DNA of 46,621 bases from Candidatus Tumulicola sp. (GCA_035601835.1 DATNNM010000018.1:197890-244510), one strand, 5' to 3'; counted from the first letter of the stretch, positions 15,044 to 24,089 are shown. A program made the numbers and translations. The notes: generated by a model not told the origin, from the letters alone.

Positions 15044-15649
15044 CTAGAAAGTCACCTTGGGAGCGTTTTGTGTGCCCTCTTGCGCCTTGAAGTACGGCTT
15101 TACTTTGAACCGGTCGCCGAACAGGCCGGCGATGACGACCGTTGGGAACGATTGCCGCGTCGTGTTGAACGCCTGCGCCACTTCGTTGTAGCGCCGTCGC
15201 TCGACCGCGATGCGGTTCTCAGTGCCTTCGAGCTGGGCTTGCAGGTCTAGAAAATTCTGATTCGCCTTCAAGTCCGGATAGTTCTCAACCACGGCAAGCA
15301 GTCGCGAAAGTGCGGACGACAGCCCCGCTTGCGCTTGCTCGAACTGCGCGAAGGCAGCCGGATTGCTTAACGCGTTTTGTCCTGCGCTGACGGTGACCTG
15401 GCCGACTCTGGCGCGCGCGTTCGCCACACTGATGTAGGTGCTCTTCTCGAAGTTCGCAACGCCCTTGACGGTCGCAACAAGGTTCGGGATCAGGTCGGCG
15501 CGGCGCTGATAGACGCTTTCGACCGTGCCCCACTGCGACTGCACAGCTTGGTCCTGCGCCACCAGATTGTTATACGTGCCTGCGACCCATGCCACGATGA
15601 CGACGATGATGACGATGACGATCGCGAGGCCGACCCACGATCTGCTCAT
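15044..15649 (-). CDS. lemA: LemA family protein
   Basis: 201 aa from the ATG at 15649, chosen because AGGGGAG stands just upstream; the longer open frame to 16060 overlaps the YihY gene. One N-terminal membrane helix (WVGLAIVIVIIVVIVAWVAG) is followed by the LemA helical bundle with its signature YNNLVAQDQAVQSQWGTVES, RRADLIPNLVATVKG and the late LEGTENRIAVERRRYNEVAQ and FNTTRQSFP motifs. LemA proteins have a short outside N-terminus and a large helical domain. First gene of a run with two TPM genes, which supports the usual functional link with TPM proteins. Its molecular role is unknown. Confidence 0.92.
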   Translation of the reverse strand: MSRSWVGLAIVIVIIVVIVAWVAGTYNNLVAQDQAVQSQWGTVESVYQRRADLIPNLVATVKGVANFEKSTYISVANARARVGQVTVSAGQNALSNPAAFAQFEQAQAGLSSALSRLLAVVENYPDLKANQNFLDLQAQLEGTENRIAVERRRYNEVAQAFNTTRQSFPTVVIAGLFGDRFKVKPYFKAQEGTQNAPKVTF

Positions 15650-15717
15650 GTATGCTCCCCTTCTTTCATTTGCGCGACCAACATTAGCTGCCGCGGGAAC
15701 GTGCTCCCGCTCCTGCT

Positions 15718-16563
15718 TCAGTCGGCGGCGATCCCGGGCAGTTCGGCCTGCTTCCGGCCGAACGCATATGCGCGAGTCACCTCGGCGCCAAAAAATACGA
15801 TCAGCGCGAGGTAGTAGAGCCAGGTCATCACGATGAGGGCTGCTGCCGCGGCGCCGCGCACCGCATGAAAAGCCGCGTAGCGCACGTACATGCTCAGCAG
15901 CCATTGACCGAGCAGGAACAAGGCTGCCGTGAACATGCCGCCGGTGAGTGCGTCGCGCCACGCAACGCTTGCCTCGGGGATAAATTTGAAGAGCGACCCG
16001 AACAAGATCGTGATCACGACAAACGACGCAGCGAAAACGACAACGCGCGTGACCCCCCACGCCGGCTCGTGCGCTTTCACGGCTGTCGCGAGCGTCGCAT
16101 CGAAGATCTGCGAGGCTAGCAGCAATGCGCCGATGAGCGTCACCATGAGAAACGAAAACAAACGAACCCGCAAAATGTAAGAGAATCGCGATGGCCGTCG
16201 CTTGGCGTCAAAAATGATGTTGAGGGCAGCGTAGAGTTGCATGAAGGCACCGCTTGCACCGAAGATCAGCGCAATGGTGCCTATCGCGGCCGCTACGATA
16301 TTGGGTGCGGGAGCGTTCACGTTGGCGATGAGGCTCGTGACAAACCGGGCGCCGGACGTGCCGAGAAAATCGCGCACCGGACCGAGGACGTCTTGGGTGG
16401 CGGCTTTCGGACCGATGACGAGGCCTGCGGCGGCGATCGCGATGACGAGCAGCGGGGCCAGCGAGAAGGCCAAGTAGAACGCAAGCGCCGCGGCCAGATG
16501 CGCCGTGTTGTGCCGCTGCCAGCCCGCGTAGGCCTCGCGAAGTAGTCCTATCGGGGTGGCCAC
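15718..16563 (-). CDS. YihY/virulence factor BrkB family membrane protein
   Basis: 281 aa with about six membrane helices. Family features: the opening GLLREAYAGWQRHNTAHLAAALAFYLAFSLAPLL split over residues 5-38, the conserved polar patch of helix 1 (AALAFY), IVAAAIGTIALIFGASGAF, and a late WLYYLALIVFFGAEVTRAYA. These proteins were once annotated as ribonuclease BN in error and are inner membrane proteins of unclear transport or structural role. The open end is seven nt from the next gene upstream (16570), so the two may share a transcript. Confidence 0.9.
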   Translation of the reverse strand: MATPIGLLREAYAGWQRHNTAHLAAALAFYLAFSLAPLLVIAIAAAGLVIGPKAATQDVLGPVRDFLGTSGARFVTSLIANVNAPAPNIVAAAIGTIALIFGASGAFMQLYAALNIIFDAKRRPSRFSYILRVRLFSFLMVTLIGALLLASQIFDATLATAVKAHEPAWGVTRVVVFAASFVVITILFGSLFKFIPEASVAWRDALTGGMFTAALFLLGQWLLSMYVRYAAFHAVRGAAAAALIVMTWLYYLALIVFFGAEVTRAYAFGRKQAELPGIAAD

Positions 16564-16569
16564 CTCAGC

Positions 16570-17070
16570 CTAGTGATGCGCGCGCATGCAGTCCGGGATC
16601 AGCGGTTTCTTCGCCTTCGCCAATTGGTCGATATACGTGCGGATGTCCTTGACCGCGACGGCGGTGATCGGTTTCGGCCATGCTTTTGTAGCGGAAGCGA
16701 GATGGTCGCGAGCATCCCGCAAATACCCCAACGCTAAATCGTTCTTACCTTCACCGAACATCGAAGCGGCTGCGCCGGCGAGGTTGGCCGCGGCGGTGAG
16801 GTTGTCCTGAGCCACTTCCCTGCTATTGCGCTCTTGACCGGCGAACATCTCCGCATGTTCCGCGGTGCTTACCTCGTCGTCGAAGTTATTGAAAGCTTCT
16901 TGGTACTTTCCGGCAGCTAGCTCTGCGCCACCAGCGAAATGGTTGGAAGACGAGTCCGGGATCAACCACTGATCCGTGCAGAGATACGATTGTTTGGCAG
17001 GCACGGCCGCGTTCGAGGCGAGCGCAAGTGACGCCAATGCGAGCGATACGAAGATGACCCGAGTGAGCAC
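16570..17070 (-). CDS. Exported hypothetical helical protein
   Basis: 166 aa. The N-terminus is a signal peptide (MLTRVIFVSLALASLALASN, cut near NAA-VPAK). The mature part has Cys near both ends (YLCTDQW and PDCMRAHH), which may form a disulfide. Between them is an Ala-rich helical domain with alternating repeats resembling a short TPR-like bundle (AAGKYQEAFNNFDDEVSTAE, LALGYLRDARDHLASATKAW). I recognise no family. It is divergent from the H-NOX gene, with about 106 nt between the two starts. Confidence 0.65.
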   Translation of the reverse strand: MLTRVIFVSLALASLALASNAAVPAKQSYLCTDQWLIPDSSSNHFAGGAELAAGKYQEAFNNFDDEVSTAEHAEMFAGQERNSREVAQDNLTAAANLAGAAASMFGEGKNDLALGYLRDARDHLASATKAWPKPITAVAVKDIRTYIDQLAKAKKPLIPDCMRAHH

Positions 17071-17176
17071 AGCGTGATCCTCCTCAAACTTCGGCAGCCA
17101 TCACTTTCCCCCCGCGTTGCGTTCTGACCTCGCACTCCCAAGGCGAGGCTCCGGAGGCCGAAGAACTCTCCCTGTC

Positions 17177-17719
17177 GTGCACGGAATCATCTTCGTCGAG
17201 TTCCACAAATTTGTGGCAGAAAAGCTGGGCCCCACTGCCTGGAACGACGTCCTGCGCGCCGCGCTCCCGAAAGCTCGCCACTACTATCGCGGCAACCACT
17301 ACCCGGACCACGAGTTCGCCGACCTTCTCGCCGCCGCAGCGTCGATGGCGAAAGTCGATCTTCCTGATTTCGGTCAGCAGTTCGGCGAGGTCATCGCACC
17401 CGACCTTATGCGCATGTACGCGATTTCAATCGACTCAAGTTGGAGGACGCTCGAGATGATCGAGAACACGGAAGTCGTCATCCACACCATCGTCCGGCGA
17501 TCGCTCCACGGTGCGGCGCCGCCGCGATTACGGGTCGAGCGCCTTGGCCCGAACGAAATCGTCCTGCGTTATGACTCCCAGCGGAAGATGTGTTATTTCG
17601 CTAAAGGCATCGCGCTCGGCGTCGCCAAGCACTTCGGCGAGAGTATCACCATAGCTGAGTCGATGTGCATGCTCAAGGGGGCATCGCATTGTGAGATCAC
17701 GTTTACGTCGAGCGGTTGA
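17177..17719 (+). CDS. Stand-alone H-NOX heme/nitric-oxide sensor
   Basis: The GTG at 17177 is preferred because it gives VHGIIFVEFHKFV, the usual family start; the frame itself extends to 17117. From there the protein is 180 aa, a normal single-domain H-NOX. Aligned with the characterised Caldanaerobacter protein as I remember it, the proximal heme ligand is His103 and the propionate-binding YxSxR motif is Tyr132-Asp-Ser134-Gln-Arg136. The residue matching the distal O2-stabilising Tyr140 is Phe141, which argues for an NO sensor rather than an O2 binder. No kinase or cyclase is fused. It is followed 14 nt later by an exported cupredoxin-like gene. Partner signalling proteins are not in the window. 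Confidence 0.9.
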   Translation: MHGIIFVEFHKFVAEKLGPTAWNDVLRAALPKARHYYRGNHYPDHEFADLLAAAASMAKVDLPDFGQQFGEVIAPDLMRMYAISIDSSWRTLEMIENTEVVIHTIVRRSLHGAAPPRLRVERLGPNEIVLRYDSQRKMCYFAKGIALGVAKHFGESITIAESMCMLKGASHCEITFTSSG

Positions 17720-17733
17720 AAGGATCTCTTGTC

Positions 17734-18735
17734 ATGTTTCGAAGCTTCGGCATCATCTTTTTCGCTCTCATACTCATGAGCACAGCGCCTGCTCGGGCGG
17801 CCGGCGTCGTAACCATAACCGACGCTCGCGTCGTACCGACGGCGGTGACCATCTACGTCGGCGACAAAGTGACGTGGACGAATAACGGCATACATACTCA
17901 CACGGTGGCTGCCGCGCAAAAGGCCTTTGTGGGATTCACACTCGCCCCGAGCGGTAGCCACGGCGTGCGCTTCCCGAAGGCCGGGCGCTTCCCGTACCTT
18001 GTCGATGGAAAGATTACCGCGATTGTGATCGTCAGGGTCGGCGCGGGTGGCGCAAGCAGCACCACCAAGTCTTCATCGGGCTACGCTCGTTACGACGTCG
18101 ATATCTCGGTCAGCGTTCACGAGCACCGGACCGGCCCAAAAGAGGACTGGGATGCGACCATTGAATGGACGGGCACGTGGAAAGACGTCTCCTACGCGAC
18201 CGCTCCGGATGCCATGGGTGTGCGCCCACGCCCGATGGGTGTGTTCATGGGAACGATCTCTGCGTCAGAGAAAGCCTCACTTTTCAATGCGATGGATCCG
18301 AACAAGAGTCCGATCCAGTGCAAAGGTGACATCCCGTCGTACCCGGAGCCGGCGCGCTTGGTCTTTTCAGGCAGATACCTCGGCGCCAACGGAGGTATGA
18401 ACTTCTCAGCTGGCCCGGTCGATGGGGCGCAGTCGTTCCAAAGCAAACTCGACTCGGTCAAGGCGAGCTGTTCGTTTCCTCCTATATTCATTCCGTACCC
18501 GATCGGCTTCGAATTCACAACGCCCGATGGCATTGACTTCTCCGTCGTCCCCGCCACGGCGCTGACCCTCGAGTTCACGGTGACCTCGAAGACAAAGATA
18601 CCCTTCCCGCTCGACCATTTGATCGCGGGCCAGTCGTTCGGGATTGAGACGGGAAAACAAACGCGAACCAACGGGAGTGGACCAGAAACAGTCACTCAGG
18701 ACGAGGCGGTGTCGGTACACTTCAAAGCGCGCTGA
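17734..18735 (+). CDS. Exported cupredoxin-like protein with a C-terminal beta domain
   Basis: From the ATG at 17734 (AAAGGA upstream; a TTG at 17716 overlapping the H-NOX stop is the alternative) the product is 333 aa. A signal peptide ends near ARAAG. Residues about 24-100 are a plastocyanin-like fold: VTIYVGDKVTWTNNGIHTHTV supplies the first His ligand region, and SHGVRFPKAGRFPYLVDG is the last-strand loop. That loop normally carries Cys-x(2-4)-His-x-Met, but here no Cys is present, so the blue-copper site is probably degenerate. The remaining roughly 220 residues are an unknown beta-rich domain with a Cys pair (IQCKGD, KASCSF). The close spacing to H-NOX suggests one transcript. Confidence 0.75.
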   Translation: MFRSFGIIFFALILMSTAPARAAGVVTITDARVVPTAVTIYVGDKVTWTNNGIHTHTVAAAQKAFVGFTLAPSGSHGVRFPKAGRFPYLVDGKITAIVIVRVGAGGASSTTKSSSGYARYDVDISVSVHEHRTGPKEDWDATIEWTGTWKDVSYATAPDAMGVRPRPMGVFMGTISASEKASLFNAMDPNKSPIQCKGDIPSYPEPARLVFSGRYLGANGGMNFSAGPVDGAQSFQSKLDSVKASCSFPPIFIPYPIGFEFTTPDGIDFSVVPATALTLEFTVTSKTKIPFPLDHLIAGQSFGIETGKQTRTNGSGPETVTQDEAVSVHFKAR

Positions 18736-19210
18736 AGCGCTCGATTCGGAACAGGTAACAGCCGCGCGAAACGCTGCGCACATGGAGATACGCGACGTCT
18801 GGATTCTCGAACAGCGCGGCGGCCATTTCAGGAGCGCGGCCGGCTGGGGCGAATACTTGTGAATCGGCGATCGCATGCTCGCTTGTGTACGGCCGCAGAA
18901 TGAGTGGGCGCGCGGCAAACGCGGGCGGGATCATTTCGGACCCGGCGTAGCGCTCGCAGCCGTCGGCATGGATGAACACCGGCCCGACCTCTTGATAAAG
19001 CGCCGGCTTCTCGAACGGTCGGTACGAAAAAAGGATCAAGCGGTCGCCGGGCTTGGCGTACTGTAAGCAGTGGCGGCACGGCCCGGTGCCGTCGTCGACC
19101 TTAGCGGTCAGGTCGTTGCCGTAGTCGTCGCGCATGCGAGCCCGTATCTGATCTGCGGTCGGCGTCGACATCGCGCTTGCGTGAAAAGTGGCTGTAAGTT
19201 GCGAGCTCAT
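18722..19210 (-). CDS. DUF1203 family protein
   Basis: Up to 162 aa; the start may be the ATG at 19210 or the Met 13 residues later, and neither has a clear ribosome site. Family features are GPCRHCLQYAKPGDRLILFS with its conserved Cys pair, PALYQEVGPVFIHADGC, the Arg-rich RPLILRPYT, and the terminal VAYLHVRSVSRGCYLF. DUF1203 proteins are cytoplasmic and of unknown function; the conserved Cys residues might bind a metal. Its 3' end overlaps the end of the cupredoxin-like gene by 14 nt, tail to tail. Confidence 0.85.
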   Translation of the reverse strand: MSSQLTATFHASAMSTPTADQIRARMRDDYGNDLTAKVDDGTGPCRHCLQYAKPGDRLILFSYRPFEKPALYQEVGPVFIHADGCERYAGSEMIPPAFAARPLILRPYTSEHAIADSQVFAPAGRAPEMAAALFENPDVAYLHVRSVSRGCYLFRIERFSAL

Positions 19211-19260
19211 TCCATGAGTATAGGAGCAAGCGGTCCCGGGCGTCTATCCGTTTCTTGCGT

Positions 19261-20172
19261 TCACGTCTTTGCGTACGCCTCACGCGTGTCGGGAAGATCA
19301 GAAAACACGCCGAGCCGATGCAGCGCATAGATCAACAGCGTTCCCAACGCTAAAGGCACGACCATGATCGCCCCGGATTCAGGGCCGAAGGCGCCGCCGG
19401 TGAACCAGTCCGGCCCGCTCCCCGTTTGATCGATGAGCGACGGCGTCTTCAAGCCGCTCACCGCAAAGCCGTACACCGGTCCCTCGCAGATGTTCCAGGC
19501 GCAGTGCACGCCGATCGCGAGCCACAACGATCGTGTTAGGACGACGATCCAACATGCCAGAAGCCCGTAGAGGGCGATGCCGGTGACGGTCAACGCGGCT
19601 TGTGCATGAGCATTCGGGTTGCCCAGATGGAGCGCGCCGAAAAAAAGCGCGGTGGCGATGGCAGCGGGAACGGGACCGAACTCCTCCCACAGGTTTTGAA
19701 AAAGGTAGCCGCGCAGCCCGATCTCTTCGACGGCAGCCGCGGCGAGCCAGAACACGAGCGTGAGCGCCAAAAAAGCAAGAGTCCCCTGCAGCGGGGAGAG
19801 GCTGTTGATCCGCAAGTACCCGAGCGAAAGTTCCAGGAGAAAGACCGAGGATTGAATCACGACGCCGACCGCCACGCCGATCAACAGCAGCTTGAACCAC
19901 GCCCTGCTGAACGTGAACCCAAGCGATTCGATGCTCCGGCGGTCGACGAAGCGGCGAAGGAGAAGCGTGGCTGTGAGCAGTGCGCCGAGAACTGCGAGCT
20001 CGAAGACGGTGAAGGAGAGAAACGAGCTTCCCGGATGCGAGCCGAACTTGCCGACAAGCCCCGACACTATCAAGAACGGGATCAAGATCAAGAAGAACAC
20101 CGGAAAGAACACGAGGGCACGGAGGACGGGGCGGAGCCTGCCGTCTTTTAGGAAAATGCTGGTGCGGATCAC
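19261..20172 (-). CDS. CPBP family intramembrane metalloprotease
   Basis: 303 aa from a GTG at 20172, with about eight membrane helices. The catalytic motif AAVEEIGLRGYLFQNL (EExxxR type) lies at about residues 165-180, and the later metal-site stretches are FFGALHLGNP and WLAIGVHCAWN. CPBP proteases cleave membrane substrates, for instance prenylated or bacteriocin-related peptides; the substrate here is unknown. It starts 11 nt after the RND permease stop, so it is probably the second gene of that operon. The charged N-terminus is cytoplasmic. Confidence 0.85.
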   Translation of the reverse strand: MIRTSIFLKDGRLRPVLRALVFFPVFFLILIPFLIVSGLVGKFGSHPGSSFLSFTVFELAVLGALLTATLLLRRFVDRRSIESLGFTFSRAWFKLLLIGVAVGVVIQSSVFLLELSLGYLRINSLSPLQGTLAFLALTLVFWLAAAAVEEIGLRGYLFQNLWEEFGPVPAAIATALFFGALHLGNPNAHAQAALTVTGIALYGLLACWIVVLTRSLWLAIGVHCAWNICEGPVYGFAVSGLKTPSLIDQTGSGPDWFTGGAFGPESGAIMVVPLALGTLLIYALHRLGVFSDLPDTREAYAKT

Positions 20173-20183
20173 CGTCTTTTAGA

Positions 20184-23100
20184 TCACGCGCGCGGACTGG
20201 CCGGGGTCTGCGGTGGTGCCGGGCGAAGGTCGGCAGTCGTCGACGGGATTCTTCGAGACACGAACCGGCCACCGAAGCGGCGCGCGATCCATAGATACAG
20301 CGTCGGAACGACCAACAGCGACAAGCACGTCGAGGCGATGATTCCGCCGATGACGACGGTCGCGAGCGGCGCCTGCGTCGAACTGCCCGCCTCGATGCCG
20401 ATCGCGAGCGGCAACATGCCGCCGGTCGTGGCAAAGCTGGTCATGAGGATGGGCCTCAGCCGGATCGGACCGGCGCGCAGGAGCGCTTCGCGCGCTTCCA
20501 CCCCTTCTTCTCGCAGCTGTTTGGTGAACTCGATGACCAGAATCGAGTTCTTCACCGCGATCCCGACGAGCATCAAAGATCCGATGAACGCCGTGAGGCC
20601 GAAGGCGCGATGGGTGATCACGAGGGATCCGACGATGCCGACCAGCGACAGCGGCGCCGCGGTCATGATCACGAGCGGATCGATATACGATTCGAATTGC
20701 GACGCCAACAGCATGTAGATCAAGACGACCGCCAACGCCACCGCAAGGTACAGCGCATTGAAGCTGGTCTGCCCGCTTTGGATCTCGGGCCCGAATTCCC
20801 AGCGGTAACCGCTGGGCAACGGATAGTGCGCCATGATCGCCGCGGCGTCGGCGACTATCGGACCCAGAGGTCGTCCGCTGATCGGCGCCTGGATCTCGAC
20901 GCGGCGCTGCCGGTATTCGCGGCTGATCGCTGACGGCCCGAGGCCGGGCTTCAGCGTCGCGACGCTGCTCAGCGTCAATCCGAGGGGCACGTTCGGCTTC
21001 GCCGATACGCCGATCGGAGCGAAATCCAGGCTCTGCAGCGACGGATACGAGCGGCGCTGGCTGGGCGAAAGCTGCACCACGATCGGATACTGGATCCCGT
21101 TGATCTGGTAGTAGGAGGCGACGGTGCCGCTTGTCGTCGTGTTGACGAGTGACGCGAGATCGCCGGTCTGCAGACCGGACAGCATCAAGCGCGTGCGGTC
21201 GATGCTGACGTTGATCTCCGGCTGCGAATTGGTGACGTTCTTGTCGGGCGTGCTCACGCCGGGGATGTCGGCGATCGCATTGATGACGCCGTCAGATACC
21301 GTTTGCAATTGATTGAGGTCAGGCCCGAAGATCTCGATTTCCAGCGCCGTTTGTCCCTGCGATATCTGCCGTTGCACGATGTCGATCGTCTGACCGCGCG
21401 CGACGACGCCGATCATCGCGGTGCGCAGCCCGGCGTCCTGGGCGGATTGCGAGCGCCCGCCGCCGGAGAGCCGGCCGCGCCATTCCTTGACGAATGCGGC
21501 GGCTGCAGTTCCGCTCGTGCCTCCCTGCAGCGCGACTTGAAGGCTCGCGCGGTTGGTGATCGATCGCCCGTTGCCGGCCTGCCCGACCGTCGCTCCGACG
21601 TTCACGACCCGTGGGTCCTTGCGAAGCGCATTCTCGACCTGTTGCGAGATGCTGTTCATCAAGCTCAGCGCCGTGCCGTTCGGAGCTTGCAGGTCGAATT
21701 GGACGAAGCGTGAGTCTGAGGGCGGAAATATCTCCGTTGGAACGACGCCGAGGCTCAACGCGATCACCGTGACCGCAAGCACCGCGCCGGCCGAGCCGAA
21801 CACCCACCCCGGCCGATCCAGGCAGAACGAGAGCGCTCTGCGGTATGCGCCTTCGACCCGCCCATAGAACCGGTCAAATCGTGAGGCGAACGAGCCGCGC
21901 TTCTCTCCCGTGTCGGGCGGGCTCGGGTGTGTGGCGTCCTCGCCGTTGCCCCCTCCCTTGCGGCGCAGCAATTCCACGGAGAGCATCGGCACCGCCGTCA
22001 CGGCGACGAGCAGCGAGATACCCACGCCGCTCATGACGACGATCGCGAACGGGCCGAAGATGAGCCCTTGCACACCCGGGATCAACATGAGCGGGAAGAA
22101 CACGGTCACGACGGTGATCGTCGAGGCCAGCACGGCGCCGAAGATCTGATTGGTGGCGCCTTCCGCAGCCTCGGGCGCCGGCATGCCCGTGCGCAAGAAG
22201 CGCGAGATGTTCTCAATCACGACGACGGCGTCGTCGACGATCAACCCGACCGCAAGGGCCAGACCTCCCAACGTGATGACGTTGAGCGTCTCGTGGAACG
22301 CGTATGCGACGAACAGCGTGCCGAGAATGGAGACCGGCAGCGAGATCGCGACGATGATGGTGGTGCGCCAGGAGTGGAGGAACAGCAGGATGATGAGGAC
22401 CGCCAGGATCGCGCCGTACATGGCGGTGTGTTCGAGCGCCGCCACGGCCTGGAGGATGAATTCGCGCTGATCGAGCATCGTCGCGAACTTGATCATCGGG
22501 TACTGCTGGTTGATATCCTTGATCTTCTGCGTCACGCCGTCTCCCACGGCGACGATGTTCGCATCGGGCTGCGCAGTGATCGTCAACTGCGCCGACGGCT
22601 GTCCATTGACGCGGGAAAAGACGCGCTGCTCCTGGAGCGCATCGCGCACCGTCGCGACGTCGCGAAGCCGGATGGGCACGCCGTTCGAGATCGTGACGAT
22701 GGTGTCTGCCACTTCGGCCGGCGACTTGTACAAGGCGTTGGTCCGAATGCCGTACTCTTGCGTGCCGATTTGGACGACGCCCGCCGGAAGATCGACGTTT
22801 TCGTTCTTCACCCGCGTCAGGAGATCGTTGACCGACAGACCGAGCGCCGTGAGGCGATGCTCGTCCGGTTCGATCATGATCGCGCGCTGCGCCACGCCTG
22901 AGAGGCCGACGCTGCCGACGCCGCGCACCGATGCCAGCTCGTCGGAGAACTGGTTGATGATGAGATCTGAAAGATCGCGCTGCGTGCGCGTAGGGTCGGT
23001 GACCTGCAGCGCGAGCACAGGCGTCGCGTTCGGATCCGCTTTGCTGATCTGAGGTTCTTGGAGCGCGGGATCGTTCGGCAGGGACGCGCGGATGCGCGCG

Positions 23101-23435
23101 ACCTGCTGCTGCACGTCTACCGCCGCGACGTTGATGTCCGTTCCGAAGCTGAACTGCGCGCGAACGGTGGACTGGCCCTGCGTCGAGGTCGATTCGATGA
23201 TGTCGATGCCCGCGACGCGGCTGACCGCGTTCTCGATGGGCCGCGTCACCGTGGTCTCGATCGTTTCGGGCGAGGCGTTCGTGTAGGAGACGTTCACGCT
23301 GACGACCGGCGGAGCGAAAGTCGGCAGCAGCGCCACGGCGAGGCGCGGCGCGGCGAAGAGCCCGAGAACGACGATGGCGGCCGAGAGCATCGCCACGGCG
23401 ACTCGGCGAGTGACGGCGAAGCGGGCGATGGACAT
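20184..23435 (-). CDS. RND efflux permease, HAE1 (AcrB-like) family
   Basis: 1083 aa, the usual length. Twelve membrane helices with two large periplasmic loops. Helix 1 opens RRVAVAMLSAAIVVLGLF. TM4 carries the proton-relay aspartates in LIVDDAVVVIENISRFL. The second half repeats the layout (VALAVVLIYMLLASQFESY, SLMLVGIAVKNSILVIEFT, MLPLAIGIEAGSSTQ). Such pumps export drugs, lipids or metals with a periplasmic adaptor and an outer membrane channel. Neither partner is adjacent: upstream is a broken small exported protein and downstream a CPBP protease. The HAE1 assignment rests on the LPTFAPPVVSV and ADPNATPVLALQV regions. The substrate cannot be predicted. Confidence 0.93.
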   Translation of the reverse strand: MSIARFAVTRRVAVAMLSAAIVVLGLFAAPRLAVALLPTFAPPVVSVNVSYTNASPETIETTVTRPIENAVSRVAGIDIIESTSTQGQSTVRAQFSFGTDINVAAVDVQQQVARIRASLPNDPALQEPQISKADPNATPVLALQVTDPTRTQRDLSDLIINQFSDELASVRGVGSVGLSGVAQRAIMIEPDEHRLTALGLSVNDLLTRVKNENVDLPAGVVQIGTQEYGIRTNALYKSPAEVADTIVTISNGVPIRLRDVATVRDALQEQRVFSRVNGQPSAQLTITAQPDANIVAVGDGVTQKIKDINQQYPMIKFATMLDQREFILQAVAALEHTAMYGAILAVLIILLFLHSWRTTIIVAISLPVSILGTLFVAYAFHETLNVITLGGLALAVGLIVDDAVVVIENISRFLRTGMPAPEAAEGATNQIFGAVLASTITVVTVFFPLMLIPGVQGLIFGPFAIVVMSGVGISLLVAVTAVPMLSVELLRRKGGGNGEDATHPSPPDTGEKRGSFASRFDRFYGRVEGAYRRALSFCLDRPGWVFGSAGAVLAVTVIALSLGVVPTEIFPPSDSRFVQFDLQAPNGTALSLMNSISQQVENALRKDPRVVNVGATVGQAGNGRSITNRASLQVALQGGTSGTAAAAFVKEWRGRLSGGGRSQSAQDAGLRTAMIGVVARGQTIDIVQRQISQGQTALEIEIFGPDLNQLQTVSDGVINAIADIPGVSTPDKNVTNSQPEINVSIDRTRLMLSGLQTGDLASLVNTTTSGTVASYYQINGIQYPIVVQLSPSQRRSYPSLQSLDFAPIGVSAKPNVPLGLTLSSVATLKPGLGPSAISREYRQRRVEIQAPISGRPLGPIVADAAAIMAHYPLPSGYRWEFGPEIQSGQTSFNALYLAVALAVVLIYMLLASQFESYIDPLVIMTAAPLSLVGIVGSLVITHRAFGLTAFIGSLMLVGIAVKNSILVIEFTKQLREEGVEAREALLRAGPIRLRPILMTSFATTGGMLPLAIGIEAGSSTQAPLATVVIGGIIASTCLSLLVVPTLYLWIARRFGGRFVSRRIPSTTADLRPAPPQTPASPRA

Positions 23436-23499
23436 GTCCTAAGGGTCTAGTCTACCCTTTTAACCTGGGAAGCTCCTGGACTTCCCTCTGCTCCGCCGG

Positions 23500-24089
23500 T
23501 CAGGGGTGAGGCGACGCGTGTGTCCGGTTCAGCGCGCCGCGCGCGATGAGTTCCGACGCATTCAGCGCGAGCTGTGACGATGCCAACCCGCCGACTTTCA
23601 CTTTGTACAAGACGTTGTTTTGGAGGACGGTGAGCAAGCCGTTCGCCCAGCCGGCTTTTTCGCCCAATCCGGTGATCGTCTGCACTTGTCCGGCGGTGGA
23701 CATCGCCTGATCGAAAAGCTGCGAGCCTGGGAGATTCACGCCGAGGCTACTGGTGACCGAGTGCGCCAACCACAGGCAGTTGATCCCCTTGCAAACGGGC
23801 TTCGATTGCCCATTTGCAGAGCGAACATCACTTGCGGAGGCACCGCTCCTTGCACGCGCGAGGTCGCGGCCCACACACATTCATCGGCGGTCGGCCGGTG
23901 CGGATGGGCCAGGTTGTGGACCGTTGTATGGAGCGCGCTGGCGACATCGGGCGCGGCAAGCAATGCGCACGGATCGACGCCGCCCGGTCTGGGGGTCGCG
24001 TCCGGCGACAGCGTCGCAGTATCCGCCCATGCTAGTACCGGCAATGAAACAATCGCAGCTCCGGCGAGCGCCGCCAATGTGCGAAGCAT
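23500..24089 (-). pseudogene. Exported protein broken by a frameshift
   Basis: From the ATG at 24089 a signal peptide (MLRTLAALAGAAIVSLPVLA) leads into a domain with GGVDPCALLAAPDVASALHT and ADECVWAATS, reminiscent of small exported DUF3558-like proteins. The frame goes bad after QVMFALQ (about 23815) while the neighbouring frame becomes sensible from KPVCKGINCLW and continues to NASELIARGAL and a stop near 23500. One inserted or lost base at about 23808-23820 joins them into about 195 residues. It lies directly upstream of the RND permease, in the place where an adaptor gene would normally be, but it is not an adaptor. A sequencing error is possible. Confidence 0.6.

Noticed and set aside
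15650-16060. N-terminal extension of LemA to 16060
   Set aside because: It is the antisense-frame shadow of the YihY gene; the ATG at 15649 has a good ribosome site and gives the family N-terminus.
20600-23450. Long plus-strand frames opposite the RND permease
   Set aside because: Arg/Asp-rich composition typical of antisense frames in GC-rich DNA; no homology or ribosome sites.
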